Shown: positions 7,363 to 15,854, numbered from the stretch's first letter. The stretch is DNA of 27,698 bases from an uncultured Pseudomonadota bacterium (GCA_902796625.1 CADBPX010000021.1:1-27698); one strand, 5' to 3'. Notes: generated by a model from the letters alone, not told the origin. A program made the numbers and translations.

Positions 7363-9354
7363 ATGACAGACTTATTTGAAACGGCAACAACGCCGGCCAA
7401 AGCAGAATATTCGGCACAGGATATTGAAGTATTAGAGGGGCTTGAACCGGTACGACATCGCCCGGGAATGTATATTGGCGGTACCGATATTCAGGCCATG
7501 CACCATTTGGTGGCCGAAATTTTGGATAACTCAATGGATGAAGCCGTCGCCGGCTATGCCAATCATATCGATGTGATTATGAATAGCGATGGAACGGTCA
7601 CCATTACCGATAACGGCCGCGGCATTCCGGTTGATGAACACCCGAAATACCCCGGAGTTTCAGCTCTGGAAGTTATTCTCACAACGTTGCACTCCGGCGG
7701 AAAATTCGGTAGCAGCGTCTATAAAGTTTCCGGCGGACTGCACGGTGTCGGTCTTTCCGTGGTTAATGCTCTTTCCGAAAAATTAGTAGTCGAAGTGGCG
7801 CGCGATAAAAAGCTTTATCGTCAGGAATACGCTAAAGGCAAACCTATAACACCGCTTACTCTGGTTGGCAATTGCCCGAATCGACGCGGCACTTCCATAA
7901 CTTTTAAACCGGATGCAGAAATTTTTGAAGGCAACAGTACATTTTTTGCCAACCGTATTTATCGCATGGCGCGTTCTAAAGCCTTTTTATACAAAGGGGT
8001 TAAAATTAACTGGCATTGTGCACCGGAGCTTATCAGTGAAGGAGATACAACTCCGCTTGATGCTGAATTAAACTTTCCTAACGGTTTGGCGGATTTCTTA
8101 AATATGCAAATCGGTGAGCGGAGCACAATCAACCGCGTTCCTTTTACCGGAGAATCCGAACTGGCCAACAACGAAGGGCGCGTAGAATGGGCCATCACTT
8201 GGCCTCTCGATGAAAACGGCTTCTCTTATTCTTATTGCAATACGGTTATTACGCCAAACGGCGGAACGCATGAAACCGGTTTTCGTTCGGCATTGCTTCG
8301 TGGCTTAAAAGAATACGGCGATATGGCCGGAATCAAAAAAATCACCGCGATTACGGCAGAAGACTTGCTGAATGATTCTTGTTTAATGCTGTCCGTATTC
8401 ATTACCGATCCGCAATTTCAGGGCCAAACCAAAGATAAACTGACCTCGACCAAAGCAATTCGTTTGGTAGAAACGGCAGTTAAAGATTCTTTTGACCATT
8501 GGCTGTCGTCAGATACCGAAAATGCTAAAGCCATAATTGATTATGTTTTGGAACGAGCCGACGCCCGCAAAAAGAAAAAAGAAGAAAAAATCCAAAATCG
8601 TAAAAGTCCGACTAAAAAATTACGTTTACCGGGAAAATTAGCTGATTGCTCACAAGCTGAGGCTGAAAACACTGAGATATTCATTGTCGAGGGGGATTCG
8701 GCCGGCGGTTCGGCCAAGCAGGGGCGTGATCGCGTTACGCAAGCAATTCTGCCGTTGCGCGGAAAAATTTTAAACGTAGCCAGCGCTTCTGTGGAACGGA
8801 TTGCCCAAAATCAGGAAATAAAAGATATGATTGAGGCGCTGGGATGCGGCGTTAAAGATGACTACAAAGAAGATAATCTGCGTTACGAAAAAATCATTAT
8901 CATGACCGATGCCGATGTTGACGGAGCACATATTACATCATTGTTGATGACATTTTTCTACCAGCATATGCCGAAATTAATTGAAAACGGCCACTTGTAT
9001 ATTGCTACTCCGCCACTTTATAAAATCGTTGCCAGCGGCAAAAATTACTACGCTCTTGACGACGAAGAAAAAGATAATATTTTAGCCAAAGTTATCCGCG
9101 GTAATGCTAAGCCGGACATCAGCCGCTTCAAAGGATTGGGAGAAATGAGCCCAACCCAACTTAAAGAAACGACTATGGATAAAAAGAATCGCATTTTGTT
9201 GCGTGTTGTTGTCCCGAATACCGCAACCGAAGACGGCCGCTCGGAAGATTTTGAAACGCGCCGTCAAGTTGAACGCCTGATGGGCAAAGATCCGGAACCG
9301 CGTTTCCGTTTCATCATCGAACGGGCTAAATTCGTTGATAATTTGGATATCTGA
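7363..9354 (+). CDS. parE: DNA topoisomerase IV subunit B
   Basis: ParE is the ATPase subunit of topoisomerase IV, which with ParC unlinks replicated chromosomes. Of the 663 residues, the N-terminal GHKL ATPase has EILDNSMDEA (52-61), DNGRGIPV and GGLHGVGLSVVNALS. A transducer domain follows. The TOPRIM domain has EGDSAGGSAKQGRDR and DADVDGAH, and the C-terminus carries RFKGLGEMSPTQLKETTMD. I call ParE rather than GyrB because of the ~660-residue length and the RLPGKLADCSQAEAENTEIF segment before TOPRIM, as in alphaproteobacterial ParE. The start lies 12 nt after AAAGG, a rather long spacing, but no better start exists. It is convergent with the phosphatase gene, with one base between stop codons. 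Confidence 0.93.
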   Translation: MTDLFETATTPAKAEYSAQDIEVLEGLEPVRHRPGMYIGGTDIQAMHHLVAEILDNSMDEAVAGYANHIDVIMNSDGTVTITDNGRGIPVDEHPKYPGVSALEVILTTLHSGGKFGSSVYKVSGGLHGVGLSVVNALSEKLVVEVARDKKLYRQEYAKGKPITPLTLVGNCPNRRGTSITFKPDAEIFEGNSTFFANRIYRMARSKAFLYKGVKINWHCAPELISEGDTTPLDAELNFPNGLADFLNMQIGERSTINRVPFTGESELANNEGRVEWAITWPLDENGFSYSYCNTVITPNGGTHETGFRSALLRGLKEYGDMAGIKKITAITAEDLLNDSCLMLSVFITDPQFQGQTKDKLTSTKAIRLVETAVKDSFDHWLSSDTENAKAIIDYVLERADARKKKKEEKIQNRKSPTKKLRLPGKLADCSQAEAENTEIFIVEGDSAGGSAKQGRDRVTQAILPLRGKILNVASASVERIAQNQEIKDMIEALGCGVKDDYKEDNLRYEKIIIMTDADVDGAHITSLLMTFFYQHMPKLIENGHLYIATPPLYKIVASGKNYYALDDEEKDNILAKVIRGNAKPDISRFKGLGEMSPTQLKETTMDKKNRILLRVVVPNTATEDGRSEDFETRRQVERLMGKDPEPRFRFIIERAKFVDNLDI

Positions 9355-9355
9355 T

Positions 9356-9907
9356 TTAGGATAATCCTTGCAGTTTTTGATAAATTTCCACCGCAGATAA
9401 ATTTTCCAACTGCGCAAGTGTCAAGTCAAGTTTTTGCCAAAACTCGGGCGTAATTTCCGGAAGCTTGAGAACCTGCACAGCAAAATTATCGGCCAACATT
9501 TCCGTCCAGTTTTCGGCGTTTAATAAACAAACTTCGCCGGCAGATAAAAAAGGAAGCCCTAATTTTTCAACAATGGGCTGATGGGTTACCATGTGATAAT
9601 AGCTAACGTTTTCATCGGTGTTTATTATCAGTTGATTAATAAATTTACGCACGGAAAATTTATCACAATCTTCATGTAAAAAATCACATTCCAATAAATG
9701 AGCACAACCAAGCCCTAAAGCCTGAAATTGCGCAGTCTGCTCAGCCCGCGCCAACGGCGAGTAGTAAACAGCTGCGCAACATGGCATAATTTGTTGCAAG
9801 TTTTGCCCCATAATATACGATTTTAGCATATCCTCGCGCATTATGGCCGTATCATCACCATAGCGGCCATGTCGACCAAAGCTCAGATAAACCCTATGCT
9901 TTGCCAT
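9356..9907 (-). CDS. Histidine phosphatase superfamily protein (SixA-like)
   Basis: The 183-residue cytoplasmic protein has the histidine phosphatase core. The phosphohistidine-forming RHG is at residues 12-14 in FGRHGRYGDD, Arg54 is in YYSPLARAEQTAQ, and the second catalytic His109 is in MVTHQP. The compact size resembles SixA-type phosphohistidine phosphatases or small phosphoglycerate-mutase-like enzymes; the substrate is unknown. Its ATG lies inside the end of terC (14-bp overlap), suggesting translational coupling in the operon galE-terC-phosphatase. Only a weak GAAAG ribosome-binding site is visible. The stop codon is one base from the convergent parE stop codon, with no hairpin between. 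Confidence 0.82.
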   Translation of the reverse strand: MAKHRVYLSFGRHGRYGDDTAIMREDMLKSYIMGQNLQQIMPCCAAVYYSPLARAEQTAQFQALGLGCAHLLECDFLHEDCDKFSVRKFINQLIINTDENVSYYHMVTHQPIVEKLGLPFLSAGEVCLLNAENWTEMLADNFAVQVLKLPEITPEFWQKLDLTLAQLENLSAVEIYQKLQGLS

Positions 9908-10862
9908 TTTCTTTCGGAGCTTTAATCAGCGAAACAATGATACCTCCGGCCAGCAAGCCGATGGTTACGGCCAAAGATTGCCATTCATGAACTTCAATGC
10001 CGAAACGCGGTAAGAAAATTTTGCAACCGATGAAGATCAAAATTATCGAAATCGCCGGCTTCAAATAGGCAAATTTGCTGATAATTGCCGCCAACAAAAA
10101 GTACAAGGCACGCAGTCCTAAAATTGCAAAAATATTACTGGTATAAATCACATAAACATCGGTCGTAACCAAGAAAATTGCCGGAATACTATCCAAAGCA
10201 AAGACCAAATCCATGGTTTCAATAATCATCAAAGCAAAGAACAGCGGGGTAATAAAATGCCGTCCGTTTTCTTTAACAAAAAAGTGTTCACCGCGAATTT
10301 CATGGGTGACGTGGAAAAACTTAGAGATCCACTGATATATTTTAGTATCACGAATATCTCCCATTTCATCATCTTTAGCCATGAGCATTTTGATACCGGT
10401 ATAAATAAGAAATGCCGAAAACAGATACAGAATCCAATGAAATTTCAACACCAAAGCATCGCCGACACCAATTAAAATTCCGCGCATAAACAAAGCGCCG
10501 AGAATTCCCCAAAACAGAACTCGATGTTGATATTTGCGCGGCACGCCGAGAGCAGCAAAAATCATTGACATTACGAAGATATTATCCATGGATAAGCTTT
10601 TTTCAAGCAAATATCCGGTGAAATAATCCATTCCTTTTTCCGGTCCGTCTTCCAACCAGACAAAGCCGCCGAACAGAATTGCCACTGCTACATAGGCAAC
10701 ACAAATCCACAATGTGTGCCAAAAATGCGGCTCTTCATTTTTGCGATTAAACCAAAACAAATCGGCCGCCAACAATAAAATTACCACAATTCCGAAACAA
10801 GTCCACAACCAAAATGGTGACAGCGCTTCGTGTGCGCCAAGCATTGAATTTAAAGTATCCAT
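9894..10862 (-). CDS. TerC family integral membrane protein
   Basis: The 322-residue protein has about eight to nine hydrophobic helices and the TerC family marks. These include the acidic membrane motif LEKSLSMDNIFVMSMIF near residue 85, and FALMIIETMDLVFALDSIPAIFLVTTDVYVIYTSNIFAILGLRALYFLL near 205-255 (split here by family convention into two helices with conserved Asp residues). TerC proteins are linked to tellurite resistance and, in studied cases, to manganese export during membrane-protein metalation; which applies here is unknown. I use ATG 10862 because it overlaps the galE stop codon as TAATG and has GGAAG upstream. A longer form from GTG 10883 would lie inside galE without support. 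Confidence 0.88.
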   Translation of the reverse strand: MDTLNSMLGAHEALSPFWLWTCFGIVVILLLAADLFWFNRKNEEPHFWHTLWICVAYVAVAILFGGFVWLEDGPEKGMDYFTGYLLEKSLSMDNIFVMSMIFAALGVPRKYQHRVLFWGILGALFMRGILIGVGDALVLKFHWILYLFSAFLIYTGIKMLMAKDDEMGDIRDTKIYQWISKFFHVTHEIRGEHFFVKENGRHFITPLFFALMIIETMDLVFALDSIPAIFLVTTDVYVIYTSNIFAILGLRALYFLLAAIISKFAYLKPAISIILIFIGCKIFLPRFGIEVHEWQSLAVTIGLLAGGIIVSLIKAPKENGKA

Positions 10863-11827
10863 TATTTTTCTTCCATATTCCACACAGTTTGAATAATTTC
10901 GTCGATATTAGTGTATTTCGGTTGCCAATGCAACACTTTTTGTGCATACTCGTTAGTAGCAACAATTACTGCCGGATCACCGGCACGTCGTGGTGCAAAT
11001 TCAAAATTAACCTTGCGTCCGGTTACTCTTTCCACAGCCTGAATAATTTCCAACACCGATGTTCCTTTATTGGTTCCCAAATTGATTACAGCGGAAAAAT
11101 TGCCGGCCAGCATTTTTTTGACAGCAGCCACATGAGCGGCGGCCAAATCTTCAACATGCACATAATCGCGAACACAAGTTCCGTCCGGTGTTGCGTAATC
11201 ATTGCCGAACACTTTAAGTTTATCGCGTCGGCCGCAAATAACATCCATCACAATCGGCAACAGGTTTTGCGCATTTTTTTCTTTACCGCGAATCGAACCG
11301 TCTGCGGCATACCCCACTGCATTAAAATAACGCAGGGCCACATAGTTAAAATCTTTCAGCTGGTGATACCAATGCATCACGTTTTCAATTTCAATTTTGG
11401 TAAAACCGTAAAAGCTGATCGGATTTAACGGATGTTTTTCGTCTAAAGGAATGTATTGCGGATTGCCAAATGATGCCGCTGTTGAAGAAAACACCACATT
11501 TTTGATGCCGTTATTAAGCATAGCGTTAAAAATATTGATTGAACCGCAAATATTGTTAAGCGCATAAAGTTGCGGATTTTCCATTGACTCACCGACAGCC
11601 TTTTTCGCCGCCAAATGAACAACTGCATCAAAACCATCTGCCATTGTCCGGTCCAGTTTTGCAAAATCAAGAATATCTCCTTCAACAAAATTTGCTTCGT
11701 CAAACAAGTTACATCTCTGACCTGTCGATAAGTTATCATACACCGTTACGGAAAATTTTTCCGCCAAAAGTGCCTTAACCACGTGGCTACCGATATAACC
11801 GGCTCCGCCGACCACCAATACTTTCAT
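10862..11827 (-). CDS. galE: UDP-glucose 4-epimerase
   Basis: GalE interconverts UDP-glucose and UDP-galactose, supplying galactose units for LPS or capsule. The 321-residue extended SDR protein has the NAD-binding GGAGYIGS motif (7-14), the DNLSTG segment, HLAAKKAVGESMENP near 71-85, a Ser/Thr in FSSTAASFG (~115), and the catalytic YGFTK motif with Tyr140 and Lys144. The segment PDGTCVRDYVHVEDLAAAH is also typical of GalE. ATG 11827 follows AGAGGA closely. It is the first gene of a three-gene minus operon and overlaps terC by one base. A perfect DnaA-box sequence (11873-11881) lies 46 bp upstream, in the divergent region shared with dnaB. Confidence 0.95.
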   Translation of the reverse strand: MKVLVVGGAGYIGSHVVKALLAEKFSVTVYDNLSTGQRCNLFDEANFVEGDILDFAKLDRTMADGFDAVVHLAAKKAVGESMENPQLYALNNICGSINIFNAMLNNGIKNVVFSSTAASFGNPQYIPLDEKHPLNPISFYGFTKIEIENVMHWYHQLKDFNYVALRYFNAVGYAADGSIRGKEKNAQNLLPIVMDVICGRRDKLKVFGNDYATPDGTCVRDYVHVEDLAAAHVAAVKKMLAGNFSAVINLGTNKGTSVLEIIQAVERVTGRKVNFEFAPRRAGDPAVIVATNEYAQKVLHWQPKYTNIDEIIQTVWNMEEK

Positions 11828-11872
11828 TTATTCCTCTTTTTCGATTGTTTTCGATGTAAAGTTTTATACCCA

Positions 11873-11881
11873 TTATCCACA
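11873..11881 (+). promoter_or_regulatory. Perfect consensus DnaA box between galE and dnaB
   Basis: The sequence TTATCCACA is an exact match to the canonical DnaA-binding 9-mer. It is a single copy in the 129-bp divergent intergenic region, 75 bp before the dnaB start and 45 bp before the galE start. Function as a regulatory site is inferred. Confidence 0.55.
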
Positions 11882-11956
11882 AGTGTCAAAATATATTTCT
11901 CAACAATAATCTTTTTTTATTTTAACACAGACAGCAAGTAAAAAAATTTAGGGACT

Positions 11957-13435
11957 ATGTTGAAAATGGAAAAAGTTGATGTCAATAAACTGCCGAAAAA
12001 CATTGAAGCAGAACAAGCGTTAATAGGAGCTTTATTAGTCAATAATAAGGCTTACGAAAAAATTTCCGAAATTCTGAAACCGGCATATTTTGCTGATGCC
12101 ACCCATCAGAAAATTTTTGAAATTATGACCAAATTAATCAGCAAAGGTCATGTCGCCGACGTTATTACCTTAAAAAACTATTTTGAACAGGAAGGAACTT
12201 TAAATGATGTGGGTGGATTTTCTTACTTGATTAAGCTGGCAGACAGTGCCTCCCCTTTAACCAATGTTGAATATTATGCCCAGTTTATTTACGACAAATA
12301 TCTGCGCCGTGAATTAATAAATACCGGCTATGAGATTGTGAACAGCGCCATGCATGAATCGGCCGACAACTCGGCTGTTGATCAAATAAGTGAAGCTGAA
12401 AAGGCTTTGTATACGCTGGCCGACAAGGGTGACGGTTCAGGCGGATTTATTGAATTTTCTTCAGCTTTAAGTTCATCATTATCCCGAATCGAAGAAGCTT
12501 ATCAAAAAGAAGGTAAAATTTCCGGTGTACCGACCGGTTTGGTAAAGCTTGACTATAAAATCGGCGGCCTGAATAATTCGGAATTAATTATTATTGCCGG
12601 CCGTCCGGCCATGGGAAAAACGGCTCTGGCTACGAATATTGCCTATAATGTTGCCGAATTTTTTTCACGAGACAAGGAAACGGCACCGGAAAATCGCGGC
12701 GTTGCCTTTTTTTCACTGGAAATGTCATCGGACGAATTGGCGGCGCGTATTCTTTCCACAGCCACACAAACTCCGGGACACAAAATGCGTACCGGTGAAC
12801 TGGAAGCTGCCGAATTTACCCGTATAGCCGCCGCTGTTCGCGAACTGGAAAATATCCCGATGTATATTGATGATACTCCGGGAATCAGCATTAATGCCAT
12901 CCGCAATCGCGCTCGCCGGCTCAAACGAAGTAAAGGTCTGGGACTTATCGTCATTGATTACATCCAATTAATTGCCGGTTCCGGTGAACGCCGCGAAGGA
13001 AATCGCGTGCAAGAGCTGTCGGAAATTTCTCGCGGTTTAAAAATTTTAGCCAAAGAATTGAATGTTCCGGTAATTGCCTTATCGCAATTGAACCGCGGCG
13101 TGGAAATGCGCGATGATAAAAGACCGTTAATGTCAGACTTGCGTGAATCCGGATCTATTGAGCAAGATGCCGACATTGTTATGTTTGTTTTCCGCGAAAA
13201 CTATTATATTCATAATGCCGAACCGAAACCGCAGGAAGGTGAAGCTCCGGAAAAATTTATTAAAAAGCATGACGAATGGGTACAACGCGACCGTGAAACA
13301 ACTAATTTAGCCGAAGTTATTATCGGTAAACAGCGCCATGGTCCTACCGGTACCGTTAAACTTTATTGGAACGGCGATTACACTCAATTCGGCAATTTGG
13401 CCGAAGAGGATAAAATGCCGGAAAAACGAGGCTAG
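11957..13435 (+). CDS. dnaB: Replicative DNA helicase DnaB
   Basis: DnaB is the hexameric 5'-3' helicase that unwinds DNA at the replication fork and recruits primase. The 492-residue protein has the N-terminal DnaB domain (LPKNIEAEQALIGALLV, residues 12-28), a linker, and the RecA-like motor. The Walker A motif is GRPAMGKT (215-222). FFSLEMSSDELAAR, a Walker B-type LIVIDYIQLI, and the RESGSIEQDADIVMFVFR segment follow. No intein interrupts it. The start is either ATG 11957 (AGGGA only 2 nt away) or ATG 11966; I keep the first, with low certainty. It heads an operon with two YcgN-type genes and a metallopeptidase. The next start codon is one base after its stop codon. Confidence 0.97.
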   Translation: MLKMEKVDVNKLPKNIEAEQALIGALLVNNKAYEKISEILKPAYFADATHQKIFEIMTKLISKGHVADVITLKNYFEQEGTLNDVGGFSYLIKLADSASPLTNVEYYAQFIYDKYLRRELINTGYEIVNSAMHESADNSAVDQISEAEKALYTLADKGDGSGGFIEFSSALSSSLSRIEEAYQKEGKISGVPTGLVKLDYKIGGLNNSELIIIAGRPAMGKTALATNIAYNVAEFFSRDKETAPENRGVAFFSLEMSSDELAARILSTATQTPGHKMRTGELEAAEFTRIAAAVRELENIPMYIDDTPGISINAIRNRARRLKRSKGLGLIVIDYIQLIAGSGERREGNRVQELSEISRGLKILAKELNVPVIALSQLNRGVEMRDDKRPLMSDLRESGSIEQDADIVMFVFRENYYIHNAEPKPQEGEAPEKFIKKHDEWVQRDRETTNLAEVIIGKQRHGPTGTVKLYWNGDYTQFGNLAEEDKMPEKRG

Positions 13436-13436
13436 A

Positions 13437-13820
13437 ATGGCACATTCTTGGGATAATTTAACGGACGAGCAATGGGAAAAAATTTGCAAACGTTGCGGCA
13501 AGTGTTGCCTGATTACTGTGCAAGATGAAGATACTGACGAGATATATCATACTAATGTTCTGTGCCGCTATTATGACCAACAAAATAAACTTTGCCGCAT
13601 ATATGAAAAACGTTGCCAAGTTGTTCCCGAATGTCTTAAATTAACCAAAGATAATGTCGATAAATTGCCGTTTATGCCCCAAAGCTGCGCTTATCGTCGA
13701 CTGTTTGAGTCTGATTATACCGACAAAAAATGGCCGAGTTTAAATGGACGTACCGTATGCGAAACCGAAATTGATTTAAACAATTTAGAAGATTATATTG
13801 TGGATTGGGATGATCTGTAA
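13437..13820 (+). CDS. YcgN/UPF0260-type cysteine-cluster protein, copy 1
   Basis: The 127-residue protein is a short member of the YcgN cysteine-cluster family. Cys17, Cys20, Cys23 and Cys24 are in ICKRCGKCCL. Cys43, Cys53, Cys60, Cys66 (VPECLKLT) and Cys84 (PQSCAYR) follow in the family order. Metal binding, probably zinc or iron, is inferred from the cysteines; no biochemical role is established. ATG 13437 begins one base after the dnaB stop codon with CGAGG just upstream; a longer reading frame into dnaB is not needed. It overlaps copy 2 by one base (TAATG). Both copies end in nearly the same sequence (EDYIVDW-x-DL), which supports tandem duplication. Confidence 0.85.
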   Translation: MAHSWDNLTDEQWEKICKRCGKCCLITVQDEDTDEIYHTNVLCRYYDQQNKLCRIYEKRCQVVPECLKLTKDNVDKLPFMPQSCAYRRLFESDYTDKKWPSLNGRTVCETEIDLNNLEDYIVDWDDL

Positions 13821-14320
13821 TGAATGAAGAAGATTTGCAAACCGAATTTAATCCCCAAGATCGGGTAGATGAATTCGCTAAACTGGAACCGGAATTTTGG
13901 AAGCATAAACGTCTGGAAGATTTAAACCATTACGAATGGGAAGCCCTGTGCGACGGATGCGGCAAGTGTTGTTTAAACAAACTGGAAATAAAAGGTAAAA
14001 TTCGTTTCACTAACGCCTATTGCCGTTTTCTTGACTGTAAAAGCTGTCTGTGCAAAATTTATAAGCAGCGTTTTAGTGTGGTTCGAGATTGTCGGGATAT
14101 TGATTTGGAAGCCGTTCGGGAAAAACCGCGGTGGTTACCGAAAACTTGTGCTTATTGGCTGTTAGATAACGGCTACGATTTACCTCAATGGCATCCGCTA
14201 ATTACTCGCCGCGCCGCCAGTGTCCGTGAAGCCGGAATGTCTTTAAGCGGACGGGAACTGATAAACGAATCGAAAGTTGAAGATTATGAAGATTACATTG
14301 TTGACTGGCCGGATCTTTGA
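13820..14320 (+). CDS. YcgN/UPF0260-type cysteine-cluster protein, copy 2
   Basis: This 166-residue protein is the closer match to the E. coli YcgN layout. It has FWKHKRLEDLNHYEWEALC before the cluster CDGCGKCCLNKL (Cys44, 47, 50, 51), then YCRF (Cys68), CLCKIYKQRF (Cys76, 78), Cys91, and the LPKTCAYWLL segment with Cys110. Next comes LPQWHPLI, also a family mark. The function is unknown; the cysteines suggest metal binding. It starts inside the stop codon of copy 1, so translation is probably coupled. Compared with copy 1 it has an extra N-terminal ~26 residues and a longer C-terminal region. Confidence 0.9.
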   Translation: MNEEDLQTEFNPQDRVDEFAKLEPEFWKHKRLEDLNHYEWEALCDGCGKCCLNKLEIKGKIRFTNAYCRFLDCKSCLCKIYKQRFSVVRDCRDIDLEAVREKPRWLPKTCAYWLLDNGYDLPQWHPLITRRAASVREAGMSLSGRELINESKVEDYEDYIVDWPDL

Positions 14321-14339
14321 CATTAAAGAAGCTATCGGT

Positions 14340-14996
14340 ATGGATATAAAAGTCATACCTTCACGCTCATACAACAAACTGTCACTGCGGATTGACACCA
14401 AAGAGCGTATTCCGGTTTTGTCAGTGCCGAAATTTTGCAGTCGCAAACGCGCTGTTAATTTTGTAAATGAGAATATGGATTGGATTTTAAAATCCCTGCG
14501 GCAAATTCCGGAAAGAAAAAACTTTACCGATGGCGAACAAATTTTGTTATTCGGCCAACCGTTAATAATTTGCCATTGTCCGCAACAGCGCGGCGGAGTT
14601 TGGATAGAACAAGACAAACTTTGCGTTTCCGGCGGCCGTGAATTTTTGCACCGAAGAGTTAAGGATTATATAAAAAAACGGGCAACCGAAGAATTTACCA
14701 ATATTTCTCAGCAATTAGCGCAAAAGCTCGGCTGTAAACTGAGCGGTGTCAGCATTAAAGACACTAAATCGCGTTGGGGCAGCTGTTCCAGCTTAAATCA
14801 TATTAATTACAGCTGGCGTATTGCCTTGGCACCGCTTGAAACAATTAATTATTTAATGGCTCATGAGGTCGCCCATCTCAAACATCAAGATCATTCGGAA
14901 AATTTTTGGCATTGTGTCGCGACACTTTACCCTCAATGGCAAGAAGGACATGACTGGCTGAAAAAAAACGGCAAAACCCTCTATATATACCAATAA
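14340..14996 (+). CDS. YgjP-like (DUF45/M48-type) zinc metallopeptidase
   Basis: The 218-residue protein has the YgjP-like metallopeptidase signature. The segment SIKDTKSRWGSCSSLNHINYSWRIALAP (residues ~138-165, quoted here only as a family landmark) precedes the zinc motif HEVAH (175-179) and DHSENFW (184-190). Zinc-dependent peptidase activity is inferred; no substrate is known. I place the start at ATG 14340, 19 bp after the preceding stop codon, because family members begin with this MDIKVIPSRS-type segment. An upstream ATG at 14277 would overlap the YcgN gene by 44 bp. It is probably the last gene of the dnaB operon. No clear terminator follows in the 100 bp before the next promoter. Confidence 0.83.
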   Translation: MDIKVIPSRSYNKLSLRIDTKERIPVLSVPKFCSRKRAVNFVNENMDWILKSLRQIPERKNFTDGEQILLFGQPLIICHCPQQRGGVWIEQDKLCVSGGREFLHRRVKDYIKKRATEEFTNISQQLAQKLGCKLSGVSIKDTKSRWGSCSSLNHINYSWRIALAPLETINYLMAHEVAHLKHQDHSENFWHCVATLYPQWQEGHDWLKKNGKTLYIYQ

Positions 14997-15098
14997 ATAT
15001 TCTGCTTCAAAAGCCGGTTTAACAAGCAATTTTCGGGCAAAATCACAAAATCTTTAAAATATTATGAATATTTATCAAAAAACAAAAATAAAAATGTC

Positions 15099-15127
15099 TT
15101 GACTAATACATTTTATCGGTCTAAGGT
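15099..15127 (+). promoter_or_regulatory. Putative promoter of the outer-membrane protein gene
   Basis: TTGACT (15099-15104) is followed after 17 nt by TAAGGT (15122-15127). The -35 is good and the -10 weak. The leader of about 50 nt contains an inverted repeat TTGTTG-TT-CAACAA (15153-15166) just before the ribosome-binding site. Confidence 0.45.
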
Positions 15128-15184
15128 ATGTCTGTTACAATACGAAAGTATATTGTTGTTCAACAAATATAAAGGAAAAAACTT

Positions 15185-15799
15185 ATGAAAAAATTTTTGT
15201 TATTAGCCGGTGTTGCTTGCTTATTTGGCGCTAATGCACAAGCTGGCGTTAACCAATATGTATCAGCTAAGTTGTCTCAAGACTATAATAAAGTTAAGGC
15301 TAAAGTTGCTACTTATGAAGATGGTGATATTTCTCGTGCGAAATTGAACAAATCTCTGTTCGCAGCTACTCACCTTGCATACGGTGTTCGTGCCGGCTAT
15401 GTTCGTGGCGAAGTTGAATTAAACAACTCTCGTGACATTAAACGTAACTGGGTTAATGATGAGAACCTCTCTCTTGATCACTTCAGATTGTATAAGCATT
15501 CCTTCATGGCTAATGCTTACTTCGATTATTTAACATGCACACCGTGGACACCTTATGTTGGTGCCGGTTTGGGTGTAGCTTACTTGAAGGCTGACTTCGG
15601 TGATGTTGCTAAGTCTGTATACAATCTTGCTTGGCAAGTTATGGGTGGTGTAACTTATGATCTTAACTCTCATTGGGCTTTGGATGCCGGTTATCGTTAT
15701 GCTGACCTCGGTCGCGTAAGAAAGGCTTTCGAAGGTGGAGTTGCTAAAGTTTCACATCGTGACCATGAAATTATGTTCGGTGTTAGATACACATTCTAA
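15185..15799 (+). CDS. Outer-membrane beta-barrel protein (OmpA/Opa-like small porin fold)
   Basis: The 204-residue precursor has a typical Sec signal peptide (MKKFLLLAGVACLFGANAQA, cleavage after residue 20). A mature part of alternating hydrophobic and polar strands follows. TPYVGAGLGVAYLKADF and WALDAGYRYADLGRV are typical of eight-stranded OMP_b-brl barrels. The protein ends in Phe (GVRYTF), as needed for BAM-dependent insertion. Codon choice is more biased than in neighbours, with mostly CGT for Arg and GTT/GCT, suggesting high expression. AAAGGA lies 8 nt before ATG 15185. The gene has its own promoter and terminator. It is convergent with the XRE gene. The exact role, structural or adhesive, cannot be read. 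Confidence 0.88.
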   Translation: MKKFLLLAGVACLFGANAQAGVNQYVSAKLSQDYNKVKAKVATYEDGDISRAKLNKSLFAATHLAYGVRAGYVRGEVELNNSRDIKRNWVNDENLSLDHFRLYKHSFMANAYFDYLTCTPWTPYVGAGLGVAYLKADFGDVAKSVYNLAWQVMGGVTYDLNSHWALDAGYRYADLGRVRKAFEGGVAKVSHRDHEIMFGVRYTF

Positions 15800-15822
15800 T
15801 TTTCCGACGAAAATATTTTTTG

Positions 15823-15854
15823 AAAAACGGTGCCGATTGGCGCCGTTTTTTTTT
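15823..15854 (+). terminator. Rho-independent terminator after the outer-membrane protein gene
   Basis: The stem AAAACGGTGCC / GGCGCCGTTTT (11 bp including one G-U pair) has a GATT loop and is followed by a run of nine T residues. It begins 24 nt after the stop codon. Confidence 0.92.

Noticed and set aside
7363..9354. GyrB instead of ParE
   Set aside because: The protein is 663 residues, short for a proteobacterial GyrB, and the LPGKLADC region before TOPRIM matches ParE.
9894..10883. Longer TerC form starting at GTG 10883
   Set aside because: It would overlap galE by 22 bp without a ribosome-binding site, while ATG 10862 has GGAAG and the common TAATG overlap.
10814..11428. 204-codon plus-strand open frame antisense to galE
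   Set aside because: It lies opposite the clearly functional galE, has no recognisable domain and no ribosome-binding site; it is a shadow frame.
14277..14339. Upstream ATG for the YgjP-like metallopeptidase
   Set aside because: It would overlap the YcgN gene by 44 bp and add residues not typical of the family.
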